Counted from the first letter of the stretch, positions 1 through 9,157 are shown. The stretch is DNA of 64,000 bases from Streptococcus cristatus AS 1.3089 (GCF_000385925.1 NC_021175.1:1776213-1840212); one strand, 5' to 3'. Made by a program: numbers and translations. Notes: a model not told the origin generated them from the sequence alone.

Positions 1-5
1 TTAAA

Positions 6-179
6 TTAGTTGAAAAGTCCTACTAAGAAACCTGAAACCAATGAGCCACCCAAAATAGCCAATGATACTGTGAAAATATCAACAGGGATGCCGTAGAATG
101 ACCATCCACCGTCGATCATCATCATTTCTTCTTCAGTCAACGCAACAAATTGGTTGTCCATCATAGCAAAGTTTTCCAT
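6..179 (-). CDS. Double-glycine leader bacteriocin-like peptide
   Basis: A 57-residue ORF. It begins with a leader ending LTEEEMMMIDGG (residues 14-25), which matches the double-glycine leaders that are cleaved and exported by peptidase-containing ABC transporters. The predicted mature part (residues 26-57, 32 aa) starts WSFYG, is strongly hydrophobic with a probable membrane helix over residues 35-56, carries a GxxxG motif (G50, G54), has no Lys or Arg, and has one Asp. A good AAGGAG ribosome site lies 8 nt before the ATG. Family knowledge suggests a class II bacteriocin or a pheromone-like exported peptide, but the missing positive charge is atypical. I do not recognise the mature sequence. 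No immunity or transporter gene is visible because the window begins just past its stop. Confidence 0.8.
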   Translation of the reverse strand: MENFAMMDNQFVALTEEEMMMIDGGWSFYGIPVDIFTVSLAILGGSLVSGFLVGLFN

Positions 180-196
180 ATGTGTTCTCCTTTTTT

Positions 197-217
197 ACAA
201 GGTTTCTTTAACCTTGT
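197..217 (-). other. Hairpin in leader of the bacteriocin-like mRNA
   Basis: ACAAGGTT and AACCTTGT form a perfect 8-bp stem with a 5-nt loop. It lies about 10 nt before the ribosome site of the peptide gene. On that strand it is followed by A residues, so it is not an intrinsic terminator. It could stabilise the mRNA or modulate initiation. The structure is seen directly; the role is inference. Confidence 0.5.
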
Positions 218-267
218 TAATATATTGTTTGTGGCCAGTTTTATTCAAACATCGCTTCAACACCTAT

Positions 268-314
268 ATTATACAACAACCCTAACGGGTTCAACATGAC
301 ATTTATGTCATGTT
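268..314 (-). promoter_or_regulatory. ComR-type operator plus -10 box of the bacteriocin-like gene
   Basis: A perfect 10-bp inverted repeat (AACATGACAT / ATGTCATGTT around TT) occupies 293-314. It fits the ComR (ECom) box pattern AACAnGACA-N4-TGTCnTGTT at every fixed base. On the minus strand exactly 19 nt separate it from a perfect TATAAT at 268-273, which is the box-to-minus-10 spacing I recall for comS/sigX promoters. There is no -35 match, as expected for an activator-dependent promoter. A smaller inverted repeat AACCC/GGGTT (278-291) sits in the spacer. Transcription would start near 262, giving a leader of about 80 nt before the peptide ATG. Confidence 0.75.
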
Positions 315-387
315 TAGGAGAAAAATATGTAATTTTTTATAATATTTGAAATATCCTCTTTTTCCCATTTTCCCTAGTTTCATTTTG

Positions 388-396
388 TGGTACAAT
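388..396 (+). promoter_or_regulatory. Extended -10 of rnhC
   Basis: TGG-TACAAT is an extended -10 ending only 7 nt before the rnhC ATG. A start about 7 nt downstream would give a leaderless or almost leaderless mRNA. No convincing -35 and no good ribosome site are visible. Confidence 0.45.
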
Positions 397-403
397 AGGG
401 CCT

Positions 404-1288
404 ATGGAAAGTATTACTTTAAGTCCTAACCGAGAAGAAATTCAGGCTTTTGTCCAGAAATATCGAGACAAGATTGTGCCCAGTAAAAATCAGTATATCC
501 AATATCTACTGAAATTGAACCAGGCAACTGTCAGCATCTATACTTCTGGCAAGGTTCTTTTCCAAGGAGAAAAAGCTGGTCACTATGCTGCTTTTTTCGG
601 CCATCAAGCCGAGGAAACAAGCAAGACCTCTCAGAACATTTCCCTTATCGGTACTGATGAGGTCGGAAATGGCTCTTACTTTGGTGGTTTAGCAGTTGTT
701 GCTTCCTTTGTCAGTCCAGAACAGCACGCTTTCTTGCGCAAGTTAGGTGTAGGCGATTCGAAGACCTTGACCGACCTTAAGATTCGGCAGTTGGCACCGA
801 TTTTGAAAAAGGAAATCCAACATCAAGCCCTGCTCTTGTCCCCAGAAAAATATAACGAAGTGATTGCCTCTGGTTACAATGCTGTATCTGTCAAGGTGGC
901 TCTTCACAATCAAGCCATTTATCTGCTATTACAAAAAGGTCTGACAGCAGAAAAAATTGTCATCGATGCCTTTACCAGCCAGCAGAATTATGATAAATAC
1001 CTGCAAAATGAAAAGAATCATTTCCCAAATCCTGTTACCCTCATCGAAAAGGCTGAAGGGAAGTTTCTAGCTGTCGCTGTTAGCTCCATTATCGCTCGCG
1101 ATCTCTTTTTGGAAAATCTGGAAAAGCTAAGTCAAGAGCTTGGCTATACCCTTCCGAGCGGGGCTGGCAGCAAGAGCGATCAAGTTGCTTGCCAGATCCT
1201 CCAAGCCTATGGAATGGCTGGCCTCCAGCATACCGCTAAACTTCATTTTAAAAATACAGAAAAAGCTAAAAAGCTCTTAGAAAGGTAG
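404..1288 (+). CDS. rnhC: Ribonuclease HIII
   Basis: 294 aa. Type 2 RNase H that cuts the RNA strand of RNA:DNA hybrids. An N-terminal substrate-binding domain (about residues 1-75) is followed by the catalytic domain, which opens with IGTDEVGNG (acidic pair D85/E86). The later IVIDAFTS motif holds another acidic residue, and the SSIIARD helix is present. Length and N-terminus agree with pneumococcal RnhC, which supports this start even though no clear ribosome site precedes it. lepB begins 3 nt after the stop, so the two genes are co-transcribed, an arrangement usual in streptococci. Confidence 0.93.
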   Translation: MESITLSPNREEIQAFVQKYRDKIVPSKNQYIQYLLKLNQATVSIYTSGKVLFQGEKAGHYAAFFGHQAEETSKTSQNISLIGTDEVGNGSYFGGLAVVASFVSPEQHAFLRKLGVGDSKTLTDLKIRQLAPILKKEIQHQALLLSPEKYNEVIASGYNAVSVKVALHNQAIYLLLQKGLTAEKIVIDAFTSQQNYDKYLQNEKNHFPNPVTLIEKAEGKFLAVAVSSIIARDLFLENLEKLSQELGYTLPSGAGSKSDQVACQILQAYGMAGLQHTAKLHFKNTEKAKKLLER

Positions 1289-1291
1289 ACT

Positions 1292-1924
1292 ATGAAAAAC
1301 AAACGCTTTGACTTCCGTGCCTTCCTCAAGGAGTGGGGAGTCTTTACCCTGATTGTCTCCGTCATCTTACTCACTCGCTGGCTGCTCTGGGCACCTGTCA
1401 AGGTAGACGGCCACTCTATGGATCCAACCTTAGCCAATGGTGAGTATTTGATGATTTTGAAACACCAGTCTATTGATCGTTTTGATATTGTTGTAGCCTC
1501 CGAAAAGGATGACGATGGTAAAAAGAAAGAAGTCGTCAAACGGGTGATTGGCCTTCCGGGTGATACCATTCAGTACGAAAACGACACCCTCTATATCAAT
1601 GGTAAGAAAACTGATGAACCTTATTTAGCAGACTACATCAAGAAATTCCAAAAGGACAAGCTACAATCTACCTATGTGGGCAAGGATTATACGGACAACG
1701 GTACTTTCTTCCGTAAGCTCGCTTCTCAAGCCCAGGCCTTTACAGTGGACAAGGAAGGTAGCCCAGTCTTTACCATCAAGCTCCTAGATGACGAATACCT
1801 GCTTTTAGGCGACGATCGCATCGTGTCCAAGGATAGTCGTCAGGTCGGTGCCTTTAAATCCAGTCAGATTCAAGGCGAAGCTAAATTCCGATTGTGGCCG
1901 CTGCTACCATTTAAGACTTACTAA
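1292..1924 (+). CDS. lepB: Signal peptidase I
   Basis: 210 aa membrane protease that removes signal peptides from Sec-exported proteins. A short cytoplasmic N-terminus is followed by one membrane helix (about residues 16-33). The catalytic Ser is S42 in GHSMDPT and the general-base Lys is K83 in VVKRVIGLPGD. The conserved GDD-R box with downstream DSR lies at 173-183, where the usual GDNR reads GDDR. The catalytic domain faces outside. It is the second gene of the rnhC transcript and is followed by a terminator. Confidence 0.93.
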   Translation: MKNKRFDFRAFLKEWGVFTLIVSVILLTRWLLWAPVKVDGHSMDPTLANGEYLMILKHQSIDRFDIVVASEKDDDGKKKEVVKRVIGLPGDTIQYENDTLYINGKKTDEPYLADYIKKFQKDKLQSTYVGKDYTDNGTFFRKLASQAQAFTVDKEGSPVFTIKLLDDEYLLLGDDRIVSKDSRQVGAFKSSQIQGEAKFRLWPLLPFKTY

Positions 1925-1947
1925 TACTTAAGAGTATAACCCCTTCA

Positions 1948-1981
1948 AACTCAGTTGATTGCTCAGCTGGGTTTGCTTTTT
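1948..1981 (+). terminator. Terminator after lepB
   Basis: AACTCAGTTGA pairs with TCAGCTGGGTT around a TTGC loop, followed by TGCTTTTT. It lies 20 nt before the recD2 ATG. Confidence 0.75.
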
Positions 1982-2000
1982 AAAAACAGATACATAAACA

Positions 2001-4385
2001 ATGACAGAATTTTATTTTTCAGGCACTATTGAGCGCATCATTTTTGAGAATCCCAGCAACTTCTTTCGAATTCTCCTCTTGGATATCCAAGACACGGATT
2101 GTGAAGATTTTGATGATTTTGAGATTATCGTTACCGGCACTATGGCCGATGTTATCGAAGGTGAAGATTATACATTTTGGGGCAATCTAGTTCAGCATCC
2201 CAAGTACGGACAGCAGCTCAAAATTTCCCGCTATGAGCGCGCAAAACCAACTAGCAAGGGGCTGGTTAAATATTTTTCCAGTGACCACTTTAAAGGTATC
2301 GGCGTCAAAACAGCCCAAAAAATCGTGGATCTTTATGGGGAGGAAACCATTGACAAGATTTTAGCTGAACCAGAAAAACTCAAAGAAATCACTGGCCTTT
2401 CCGCTAAAAATCGAGAAGCCTTTGTTGCCAAACTGCAACTCAACTATGGAACAGAGTTGGTCTTAGCCAAACTGGCAGCCTATGGCATTCCTAACAAACT
2501 AGCCTTTCAAATCCAAGAAACTTACAAGGAAGAAACGCTGGAAGTTGTCGAGCACTATCCCTACCAACTAGTTGAAGACATCCAAGGCATCGGCTTTAAG
2601 ATCGCCGATCAGTTGGCCCAGCAGTTGGGCATTGAGAGTGATGCCCCTGAGCGTTTTCGGGCTGGCTTGATTCACACCCTTCTGACCCAGTCCATGGAAA
2701 CTGGCGACACCTATTTGGAGGCCAGAGACCTATTGGCTCATACTATTGAGCTTTTGGAAAGTTCGCGTCAAGTAGAACTAGATCCCAGTCTGGTAGCCAA
2801 TGAATTGGCTCACCTGATTGAGGAAGACAAGGTCCAGAATGTCGAAACAAAAATTTTTGAGAACAGTCTCTTCTTTGCCGAAGAAGGCATCCGCAGTAAT
2901 CTGGTCCGCCTCTTGGAAAAAGGCCATCAGGATCGATTCGAAGAAGAGAAAATCCTCGGTGCCATCAGCCAAGCTGAAGATGAACTAGGCATCCACTATG
3001 ATGGTATTCAGAAACAGGCTATTTTCGACGCTATCACACAAAAAGTCTTTATCCTGACGGGTGGACCAGGAACAGGCAAAACAACCGTCATCAATGGTAT
3101 CATTGCCGTCTACAGCCAGCTTCGAGGCTTGGATTTGAAAAAGAAGGCCGATTTGCCCATTCTTCTAGCTGCTCCAACTGGTCGGGCTGCTCGCCGTATG
3201 AATGAGCTGACTGGACTGCCCAGTGCTACGATTCACCGGCATCTCGGTATGACTGGAGATGATGACAGCAGTCATCTGGATGATTATCTAGATGCTGACT
3301 TTATCATCGTGGACGAATTTTCTATGGTGGATACTTGGCTAGCCAACCAGCTCCTCAGCAACATCTCCTCCAACACCAAATTGCTCTTGGTCGGAGATGC
3401 AGAGCAGTTGCCCTCTGTCAGTCCCGGTCAGGTATTAGCTGACCTACTGCAAATACCGAGCATCCCCCAAACCAAGCTGGAAAAAATTTACCGTCAGAGT
3501 CAAGATTCGACCATTGTCACTCTGGCTAGTCAGATCCAAAAAGGACTGCTGCCAGCAGATTTTACTGAGAAAAAAGCAGATCGCTCTTATTTTGAAGCTC
3601 GAAATGAACACATCTCACCCATGATCGAACGAATTACCAGCGCAGCTATTCGCAGCGGCATCCCAGCTCAGGATGTGCAAGTGCTGGCTCCCATGTACCG
3701 CGGACAGGCCGGCATTGACCAGATTAACAGCCTCATGCAAAATCTCATCAATCCTGTGGAAAAAGATCAGCTAACCTTTGAGGCACCTGACTGCCAATAT
3801 CGACAGGGAGATCGGGTCATCCATCTCGTCAATGATGCTGAATGCAATGTCTTTAACGGTGACTTGGGCTATATCACCGACCTGCTGCCAGCTAAGTACA
3901 CCGAATCCAAGCAGGACGAACTGACCATCAACTTTGACGGCAACGAGATTAGCTATCAGCGCAGCGAATGGTACAAAATCCGCCTAGCCTATGCCATGAG
4001 CATCCACAAGTCTCAAGGCAGCGAGTTTCCCGTGGTCATCCTTCCCATTACCCGAAGCAGCCACCGCATGCTCCAGCGCAATCTGGTCTACACAGCCATT
4101 ACCCGAGCCAAGAGCAAACTGATCCTACTTGGGGAAAGGTCAGCCTTTGACTACGCCGTAAAAAATACCGGTACAGCTCGCAAAACCTATCTGATTCAAC
4201 GTTTTGGAGATGTTGGAAATCCCCAAGAAATTATCCACACTCCTGTTGATAACGCCGAACCACCTGTTGAAAACTATATCTTAACTGAGGAAAATTTCCT
4301 AACAATCGATCCTTTAATCGGATTGACTGAGGAAGATATCCACAGTATATTTGGCAATGTCAACCAAATAGAAACAGATGCCTAG
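2001..4385 (+). CDS. recD2: RecD2-type ATP-dependent DNA helicase
   Basis: 794 aa SF1B 5'-3' DNA helicase, the RecBC-independent RecD found in Firmicutes and implicated in DNA repair and fork maintenance. An N-terminal OB-like region and a helix-hairpin-helix segment (about 80-230) are followed by the motor core. Walker A GGPGTGKTT is at 354-362, motif II reads IIVDEFSMVD, and the late motif AYAMSIHKSQGSEF is followed by the YTAITRAK motif. Length and N-terminus match the streptococcal family. The ribosome site is weak, with no clear AGGAG before the ATG, although a promoter could not be assigned. It ends tail-to-tail with dinB. Confidence 0.92.
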   Translation: MTEFYFSGTIERIIFENPSNFFRILLLDIQDTDCEDFDDFEIIVTGTMADVIEGEDYTFWGNLVQHPKYGQQLKISRYERAKPTSKGLVKYFSSDHFKGIGVKTAQKIVDLYGEETIDKILAEPEKLKEITGLSAKNREAFVAKLQLNYGTELVLAKLAAYGIPNKLAFQIQETYKEETLEVVEHYPYQLVEDIQGIGFKIADQLAQQLGIESDAPERFRAGLIHTLLTQSMETGDTYLEARDLLAHTIELLESSRQVELDPSLVANELAHLIEEDKVQNVETKIFENSLFFAEEGIRSNLVRLLEKGHQDRFEEEKILGAISQAEDELGIHYDGIQKQAIFDAITQKVFILTGGPGTGKTTVINGIIAVYSQLRGLDLKKKADLPILLAAPTGRAARRMNELTGLPSATIHRHLGMTGDDDSSHLDDYLDADFIIVDEFSMVDTWLANQLLSNISSNTKLLLVGDAEQLPSVSPGQVLADLLQIPSIPQTKLEKIYRQSQDSTIVTLASQIQKGLLPADFTEKKADRSYFEARNEHISPMIERITSAAIRSGIPAQDVQVLAPMYRGQAGIDQINSLMQNLINPVEKDQLTFEAPDCQYRQGDRVIHLVNDAECNVFNGDLGYITDLLPAKYTESKQDELTINFDGNEISYQRSEWYKIRLAYAMSIHKSQGSEFPVVILPITRSSHRMLQRNLVYTAITRAKSKLILLGERSAFDYAVKNTGTARKTYLIQRFGDVGNPQEIIHTPVDNAEPPVENYILTEENFLTIDPLIGLTEEDIHSIFGNVNQIETDA

Positions 4386-4422
4386 ATCTACCTTTTGAGC
4401 TGTCACAGAAGCTTACTAGGAA

Positions 4423-4459
4423 AACCTCGCAAGGTTGTTCTTTGGTCAGATTCGACCAA
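4423..4459. other. Two small hairpins after recD2
   Basis: AACCT/AGGTT (4423-4436) and TTGGTC/GACCAA (4442-4459) are short stems in the convergent recD2-dinB gap. They lack U tracts. No function can be assigned. Confidence 0.3.
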
Positions 4460-4490
4460 GGGTGCTTTATCAACTATTTCCTATAAAACT

Positions 4491-4523
4491 AGAGTCTGGG
4501 ACAAATTGTCTAAGACTCTTTTC
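4491..4523. terminator. Convergent terminator between recD2 and dinB
   Basis: AGAGTCT (4491-4497) pairs with AGACTCT (4513-4519), followed by TTTTCTG. The sequence GTCTGGGACAAA resembles the first hairpin of the 175-bp element seen at 9.6, 33.2 and 55.6 kb, so it may be a decayed single-hairpin relic recruited as a terminator. Confidence 0.6.
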
Positions 4524-4527
4524 TGTC

Positions 4528-5592
4528 TTATTTAAACCCCGTCACTGTCAGTCCTAACAAACGGACGCCTCGCTGATGCTCTTCCAGACTGTCGTAGATT
4601 TCATGGCCGACCCGCTCAATTACTTCGACCTCACTCGTTTCTTGCTCCAAGGTTCTCCTCTTGGTTAGGGTTGAAAAGTCAGCATAGCGGATTTTGAGAA
4701 CAACTGTCTTACCAGCTTTTTGGTGTTTCTCTAAGCTGAGAGTCACCTTAGCCGCCAAGCGGGACAGCTCTTTCTTGATGTCCTCCTCACCATAGAGCAG
4801 TTTGGCATAGGTCCGCTCCTTACCGATAGACTTACGGATACGATTGGACTTGACCGGGCTATTGCTGATGCCGCGCGCTTTTCGGTAAAGATCAAAGCCA
4901 AAGCGACCGAACCTATCAATCAAGGTCATTTCCGGTATCTTGAGCAAATCCGCGCCAGTATAGACCCCCATATCATGCAGTTTCTCGACACTCTTCTTGC
5001 CAACTCCATGAAACTTAGCAATATCCATGGACGCTAGAAAGGCCTCTGCCTCCTCGGGCAGAATGACAGTCAGACCGTGCGGCTTCTCATAATCACTAGC
5101 AATCTTGGCCAGAAACTTATTATAAGAAACGCCTGCAGAAGCCGTCAGCTGCAGTTCATTCCAGATATCATGCTGGATCAGCTTGGCTATCTTGACCGCA
5201 GATTTAAGCCCTAGCTTATTTTCTGTCACGTCCAGATAGGCCTCGTCGATACTCATAGGCTCAATTTTATCCGTATAGCGCTTAAAAATCTCTCGGATCT
5301 GCAAGCCAACCGCCTGATATTTTTCGTAATTCCCCGAGATAAAAATTCCCTGCGGGCAGCGCTCATAGGCTTCCTTGGAGCTCATAGCCGAATGAACTCC
5401 AAACTTTCTAGCTTCGTAATTACAGGTCGAAACCACGCCACGTCCACCCGTCTGACGCGGATCACTACCGATAATAACTGGCTTCCCCTTAAGCTTTGGA
5501 TTGTCCCGCTCTTCGATCGAAGCAAAAAAAGCATCCATATCAATATGAATGATCTTTCGCGATGTATCATTGATTAGCGGAAAAATTAGCAT
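4528..5592 (-). CDS. dinB: DNA polymerase IV (Y family)
   Basis: 354 aa error-prone translesion polymerase. The N-terminal catalytic motif [10 protein letters not shown] contains D18, and the second metal-binding motif SIDEAYLDV holds D116/E117. Steric-gate and fingers residues lie around [10 protein letters not shown]. Helix-hairpin-helix ([12 protein letters not shown]) and little-finger domains follow. A good AGGAG lies 7 nt before the ATG. Pneumococcal dinB belongs to the SigX competence regulon, but I see no TACGAATA-type cin-box upstream here. It is convergent with recD2. Confidence 0.93.
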   Translation of the reverse strand: MLIFPLINDTSRKIIHIDMDAFFASIEERDNPKLKGKPVIIGSDPRQTGGRGVVSTCNYEARKFGVHSAMSSKEAYERCPQGIFISGNYEKYQAVGLQIREIFKRYTDKIEPMSIDEAYLDVTENKLGLKSAVKIAKLIQHDIWNELQLTASAGVSYNKFLAKIASDYEKPHGLTVILPEEAEAFLASMDIAKFHGVGKKSVEKLHDMGVYTGADLLKIPEMTLIDRFGRFGFDLYRKARGISNSPVKSNRIRKSIGKERTYAKLLYGEEDIKKELSRLAAKVTLSLEKHQKAGKTVVLKIRYADFSTLTKRRTLEQETSEVEVIERVGHEIYDSLEEHQRGVRLLGLTVTGFK

Positions 5593-5860
5593 GGCGTCTC
5601 CTATAGGTAGAATAGCTCTTTAAGAAATTTTATCATTTTTAAAGCAAGTTTCAAAGGATTTTTATCCAAAAGTAAGACCAGAGAAAGCAAGAAACTTTCA
5701 ATCCTAGGTAAGTATGATCAAAATAAAATGGAAAACAAATATCCTGCAACTAGGTTTGTCAAAATCTTCCTACTATTTTCATTTACATTTTCAAAATTAT
5801 AAGACAGTTTATGCCAAAACAACGAACTGTATTATAAAAGAAAGCCCCTTTTAGCGATAA
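5593..5860. other. AT-rich gap between dinB and pflB promoters
   Basis: Divergent upstream region, AT-rich. I see no ORF with a plausible ribosome site, no known RNA family and no long repeat in it. The only small structure is AGGAT/ATCC near 5655. It should hold the dinB promoter, which I could not place convincingly. Confidence 0.4.
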
Positions 5861-5867
5861 AATTCGT

Positions 5868-5896
5868 TTGTGAAACCGATTACCTTGTGATATACT
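5868..5896 (+). promoter_or_regulatory. pflB promoter with overlapping cre (CcpA) site
   Basis: -35 TTGTGA (5868-5873), 17-bp spacer and extended -10 TGA-TATACT (5888-5896). The 14-mer TGAAACCGATTACC at 5871-5884 matches the catabolite-responsive element TGWAANCGNTNWCA at 13 of 14 positions and overlaps the -35 and spacer, a repressing position for CcpA. Confidence 0.7.
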
Positions 5897-5946
5897 TTAA
5901 TTATAAATGTAACAGTTTATGTTGCTAGAATAAAGAGGAAAATCTA

Positions 5947-8262
5947 ATGGTTGTTAAAACAGTTGTTGAAGCTCAAGATATTTTCGACAAAGCTTGGGAA
6001 GGTTTCCAAGGTGAAGACTGGAAAGAAAAAGCAAGCGTTTCTCGCTTCGTTCAAGCTAACTACACACCTTATGACGGAGATGAAAGCTTCTTGGCAGGTC
6101 CTACTGAACGCTCACTCCACATCAAGAAAATCGTAGAAGAAACAAAAGCTCACTACGAAGAAACTCGTTTCCCAATGGACACTCGTCCAACATCTATTGC
6201 TGGTATCGACGCTGGTTACATTGACAAGGACAACGAACTGATTTACGGTATCCAAAATGACGAACTCTTCAAATTGAACTTCATGCCAAAAGGTGGTATC
6301 CGTATGGCTGAAACTACTTTGAAAGAAAATGGATACGAACCAGATCCTGCTGTTCATGAAATCTTTACTAAATATGTTACAACAGTAAATGACGGTATTT
6401 TCCGTGCTTACACTTCTAACATCCGCCGTGCTCGTCACGCCCACACTGTAACTGGTCTTCCAGATGCTTACTCACGTGGACGTATCATCGGTGTTTACGC
6501 ACGTCTTGCTCTCTATGGAGCTGACTACCTCATGGCTGAAAAAGTTCGCGACTGGAACGGTTTGACTGATATTGATGAAGAAACAATCCGTCTGCGCGAA
6601 GAAATCAACTTGCAATACCAAGCACTCGGTGAAGTTGTAAAACTTGGTGACCTTTACGGAGTTGATGTTCGCCGTCCTGCCTTTGACGTTAAAGAAGCTA
6701 TCCAATGGACTAACATCGCCTTCATGGCTGTCTGCCGTGTTATCAACGGTGCTGCTACTTCTCTTGGACGTGTGCCTATCGTTCTTGACATCTACGCAGA
6801 ACGTGACTTGGCTCGCGGTACTTACACTGAATCAGAAATCCAAGAATTTGTCGATGATTTCGTTATGAAACTTCGTACAGTGAAATTTGCTCGTACAAAA
6901 TCTTACGACCAACTTTACTCTGGTGACCCAACCTTCATCACTACTTCTATGGCAGGTATGGGTAACGACGGTCGTCACCGTGTTACTAAGATGGACTACC
7001 GTTTCTTGAACACACTTGACAACATCGGTAACTCTCCAGAGCCAAACTTGACGGTTCTTTGGACTGACAAATTGCCATATTCATTCCGTCGCTACTGTAT
7101 GCACATGAGCCACAAACACTCTTCTATCCAATACGAAGGTGTAACAACAATGGCTAAAGACGGATATGGTGAAATGAGCTGTATCTCATGTTGTGTGTCT
7201 CCACTTGACCCAGAAAACGAAGAACAACGCCACAACATCCAGTACTTCGGTGCTCGTGTAAACGTTTTGAAAGCTCTTCTTACTGGTTTGAACGGTGGTT
7301 ACGATGATGTACATAAAGACTACAAAGTATTTGACATCGATCCTATCCGTGATGAAGTTCTTGAATTTGAATCAGTTAAAGCGAACTTCGAAAAATCACT
7401 TGACTGGTTGACTGACACCTACGTAGATGCTTTGAACATCATCCACTACATGACTGACAAGTACAACTACGAAGCTGTTCAAATGGCCTTCTTGCCAACT
7501 AAACAACGTGCTAACATGGGATTCGGTATCTGTGGATTTGCTAACACTGTTGATACATTGTCAGCTATCAAATACGCAACTGTTAAACCACTCCGTGATG
7601 AAAATGGCTACATCTACGATTACGAAACAATCGGTGACTTCCCTCGTTGGGGTGAAGATGACCCACGTTCAAACGAATTGGCAGAATGGTTGATCGAAGC
7701 TTACACTACACGTCTACGTAGCCACAAACTTTACAAAGACGCTGAAGCAACTGTATCACTTTTGACAATCACATCTAACGTTGCATACTCTAAACAAACT
7801 GGTAACTCACCAGTCCACAAAGGTGTATACCTCAACGAAGATGGTTCAGTGAACTTATCTAAACTTGAATTCTTCTCACCAGGTGCTAACCCATCTAACA
7901 AAGCTAAAGGTGGATGGTTGCAAAACTTGAACTCACTTGCTAGCCTTGACTTTGGTTACGCGGCTGACGGTATCTCGTTGACAACTCAAGTTTCTCCACG
8001 TGCTCTTGGTAAGACTCGTGATGAACAAGTGGATAACTTGGTAACAATCCTTGATGGTTACTTCGAAAACGGTGGACAACACGTTAACTTGAACGTTATG
8101 GACTTGCAAGATGTTTACGACAAGATCATGTCTGGTGAAGACGTTATCGTTCGTATCTCAGGTTACTGTGTAAACACTAAATATCTCACTCCAGAGCAAA
8201 AGACTGAATTAACACAACGTGTCTTCCACGAAGTCCTTTCAATGGATGATGCACTTAGCTAA
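5947..8262 (+). CDS. pflB: Pyruvate formate-lyase
   Basis: 771 aa glycyl-radical enzyme that converts pyruvate and CoA to acetyl-CoA and formate in anaerobic mixed-acid fermentation. The active-site cysteine pair is C415-C416 in CISCCVSP. The radical glycine is G739 in [14 protein letters not shown] precedes the ATG. Codon use is strongly biased to preferred codons (CGT, AAC, TTC, GGT), unlike most neighbours, as expected for a highly expressed enzyme. It is monocistronic between its own promoter and a strong terminator. The activating enzyme is not in the window. A cre site overlaps the promoter, so CcpA control is likely. Confidence 0.96.
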   Translation: MVVKTVVEAQDIFDKAWEGFQGEDWKEKASVSRFVQANYTPYDGDESFLAGPTERSLHIKKIVEETKAHYEETRFPMDTRPTSIAGIDAGYIDKDNELIYGIQNDELFKLNFMPKGGIRMAETTLKENGYEPDPAVHEIFTKYVTTVNDGIFRAYTSNIRRARHAHTVTGLPDAYSRGRIIGVYARLALYGADYLMAEKVRDWNGLTDIDEETIRLREEINLQYQALGEVVKLGDLYGVDVRRPAFDVKEAIQWTNIAFMAVCRVINGAATSLGRVPIVLDIYAERDLARGTYTESEIQEFVDDFVMKLRTVKFARTKSYDQLYSGDPTFITTSMAGMGNDGRHRVTKMDYRFLNTLDNIGNSPEPNLTVLWTDKLPYSFRRYCMHMSHKHSSIQYEGVTTMAKDGYGEMSCISCCVSPLDPENEEQRHNIQYFGARVNVLKALLTGLNGGYDDVHKDYKVFDIDPIRDEVLEFESVKANFEKSLDWLTDTYVDALNIIHYMTDKYNYEAVQMAFLPTKQRANMGFGICGFANTVDTLSAIKYATVKPLRDENGYIYDYETIGDFPRWGEDDPRSNELAEWLIEAYTTRLRSHKLYKDAEATVSLLTITSNVAYSKQTGNSPVHKGVYLNEDGSVNLSKLEFFSPGANPSNKAKGGWLQNLNSLASLDFGYAADGISLTTQVSPRALGKTRDEQVDNLVTILDGYFENGGQHVNLNVMDLQDVYDKIMSGEDVIVRISGYCVNTKYLTPEQKTELTQRVFHEVLSMDDALS

Positions 8263-8279
8263 ACCTCTTTCCTAATTGT

Positions 8280-8310
8280 AAAACCAGCTGAAAATCAGCT
8301 GGTTTTATTT
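8280..8310 (+). terminator. pflB terminator
   Basis: AAACCAGCTGA and TCAGCTGGTTT form a perfect 11-bp stem with a 3-nt loop, followed by TATTTT. Confidence 0.9.
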
Positions 8311-8339
8311 TGATTTATAGAGATAGCTTGGGGCATTTG

Positions 8340-8348
8340 TGTTATAAT
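8340..8348 (+). promoter_or_regulatory. Extended -10 promoter of the exporter pair
   Basis: TGT-TATAAT is a perfect extended -10, 32 nt before the ATG. No -35 at 17 bp is recognisable, as is common for extended -10 promoters. Confidence 0.6.
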
Positions 8349-8379
8349 AGAGTTATTGTGAAACGAAAAAGGGGATGCA

Positions 8380-9153
8380 ATGGCTGAGAAAATGTCTACA
8401 GATGAAAAAAATCTTAATCTGGCCGTCGATGTTATCATGCTAGCTGGGACTTTGCTACTACAAAGTGGTTCAGAGATTTATCGGGTCGAAGACACCATGA
8501 TCCGGATCGCCCATTCGCAGGGCATCATGGACTGCAATGCCTTGGCCATGCCAGTTGCCGTATTCTTTTCCATTGAAAATACCAATATTTCTCGAATGAA
8601 ACGAAATATCCATACGAACTATAATATCGAGAAAGTCTGTGATGTCAATCAGGTTTCTCGGCAATTAGTCAGTGGAGCAATCAATTTGGAAGAAGCGCTT
8701 GAACAACTAAAGGAACTTAAAATAAAAAAGCTTCCTTATAGCGAAAAAGAGCTGATTACAGCTGCTACGCTCAGTGCGCCCTTCTTTTCAATCATGTTCG
8801 GTGGAAATTTTTACGATGCTCTTGGGGCTGGTATAGCAACCCTATTTGGCTTTTCTTTCTCCCTTTATGTCGATAAATATATTCGGATTCCTTTCGTATC
8901 AGCCTTTGCTGGGGCTTTCGTCTTCGGATTATTGGCTCAGATTTGGGCTCGCTACTCAGGCTTCGATTCAACAGCAGACTTGATTATCGCAGGAGCTGTC
9001 ATGCCCTTCGTCCCAGGAATCGCCCTGACCAACTCTGTGCGTGACATCATGACCAGCCATATCAATTCTGGGATGAGCAAGCTCTTTGAATCGCTCCTCA
9101 TTACCCTTGCTCTTGGTGCAGGTACCTCTGTCGCCCTCCTTATTATGAAATAA
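8380..9153 (+). CDS. Threonine/serine exporter subunit, ThrE N-terminal type
   Basis: 257 aa. The ThrE family (DUF1212) exports threonine and serine. In Lactobacillales the protein is split in two, and this is the larger, N-terminal half. A conserved cytoplasmic start (AVDVIMLAGTLLLQSGSEIYRVEDTM) is followed by several membrane helices from about residue 130. The ribosome site is GGGG before the ATG. The second subunit starts 4 nt after the stop, so the two are translated together and probably form one transporter. Substrate specificity is inferred from the family only. Confidence 0.82.
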   Translation: MAEKMSTDEKNLNLAVDVIMLAGTLLLQSGSEIYRVEDTMIRIAHSQGIMDCNALAMPVAVFFSIENTNISRMKRNIHTNYNIEKVCDVNQVSRQLVSGAINLEEALEQLKELKIKKLPYSEKELITAATLSAPFFSIMFGGNFYDALGAGIATLFGFSFSLYVDKYIRIPFVSAFAGAFVFGLLAQIWARYSGFDSTADLIIAGAVMPFVPGIALTNSVRDIMTSHINSGMSKLFESLLITLALGAGTSVALLIMK

Positions 9154-9157
9154 GCCT

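Noticed and set aside
316..332. AGGAG followed by ATG-TAA (a start-stop minigene) on the plus strand next to the ComR-like box
   Set aside because: The ORF encodes only Met and no promoter fits it well (23 nt from box to a TATAAT at 338); probably chance.
5593..5700. SigX cin-box (TACGAATA) in front of dinB
   Set aside because: Looked for because pneumococcal dinB is competence-induced; no match on the proper strand.
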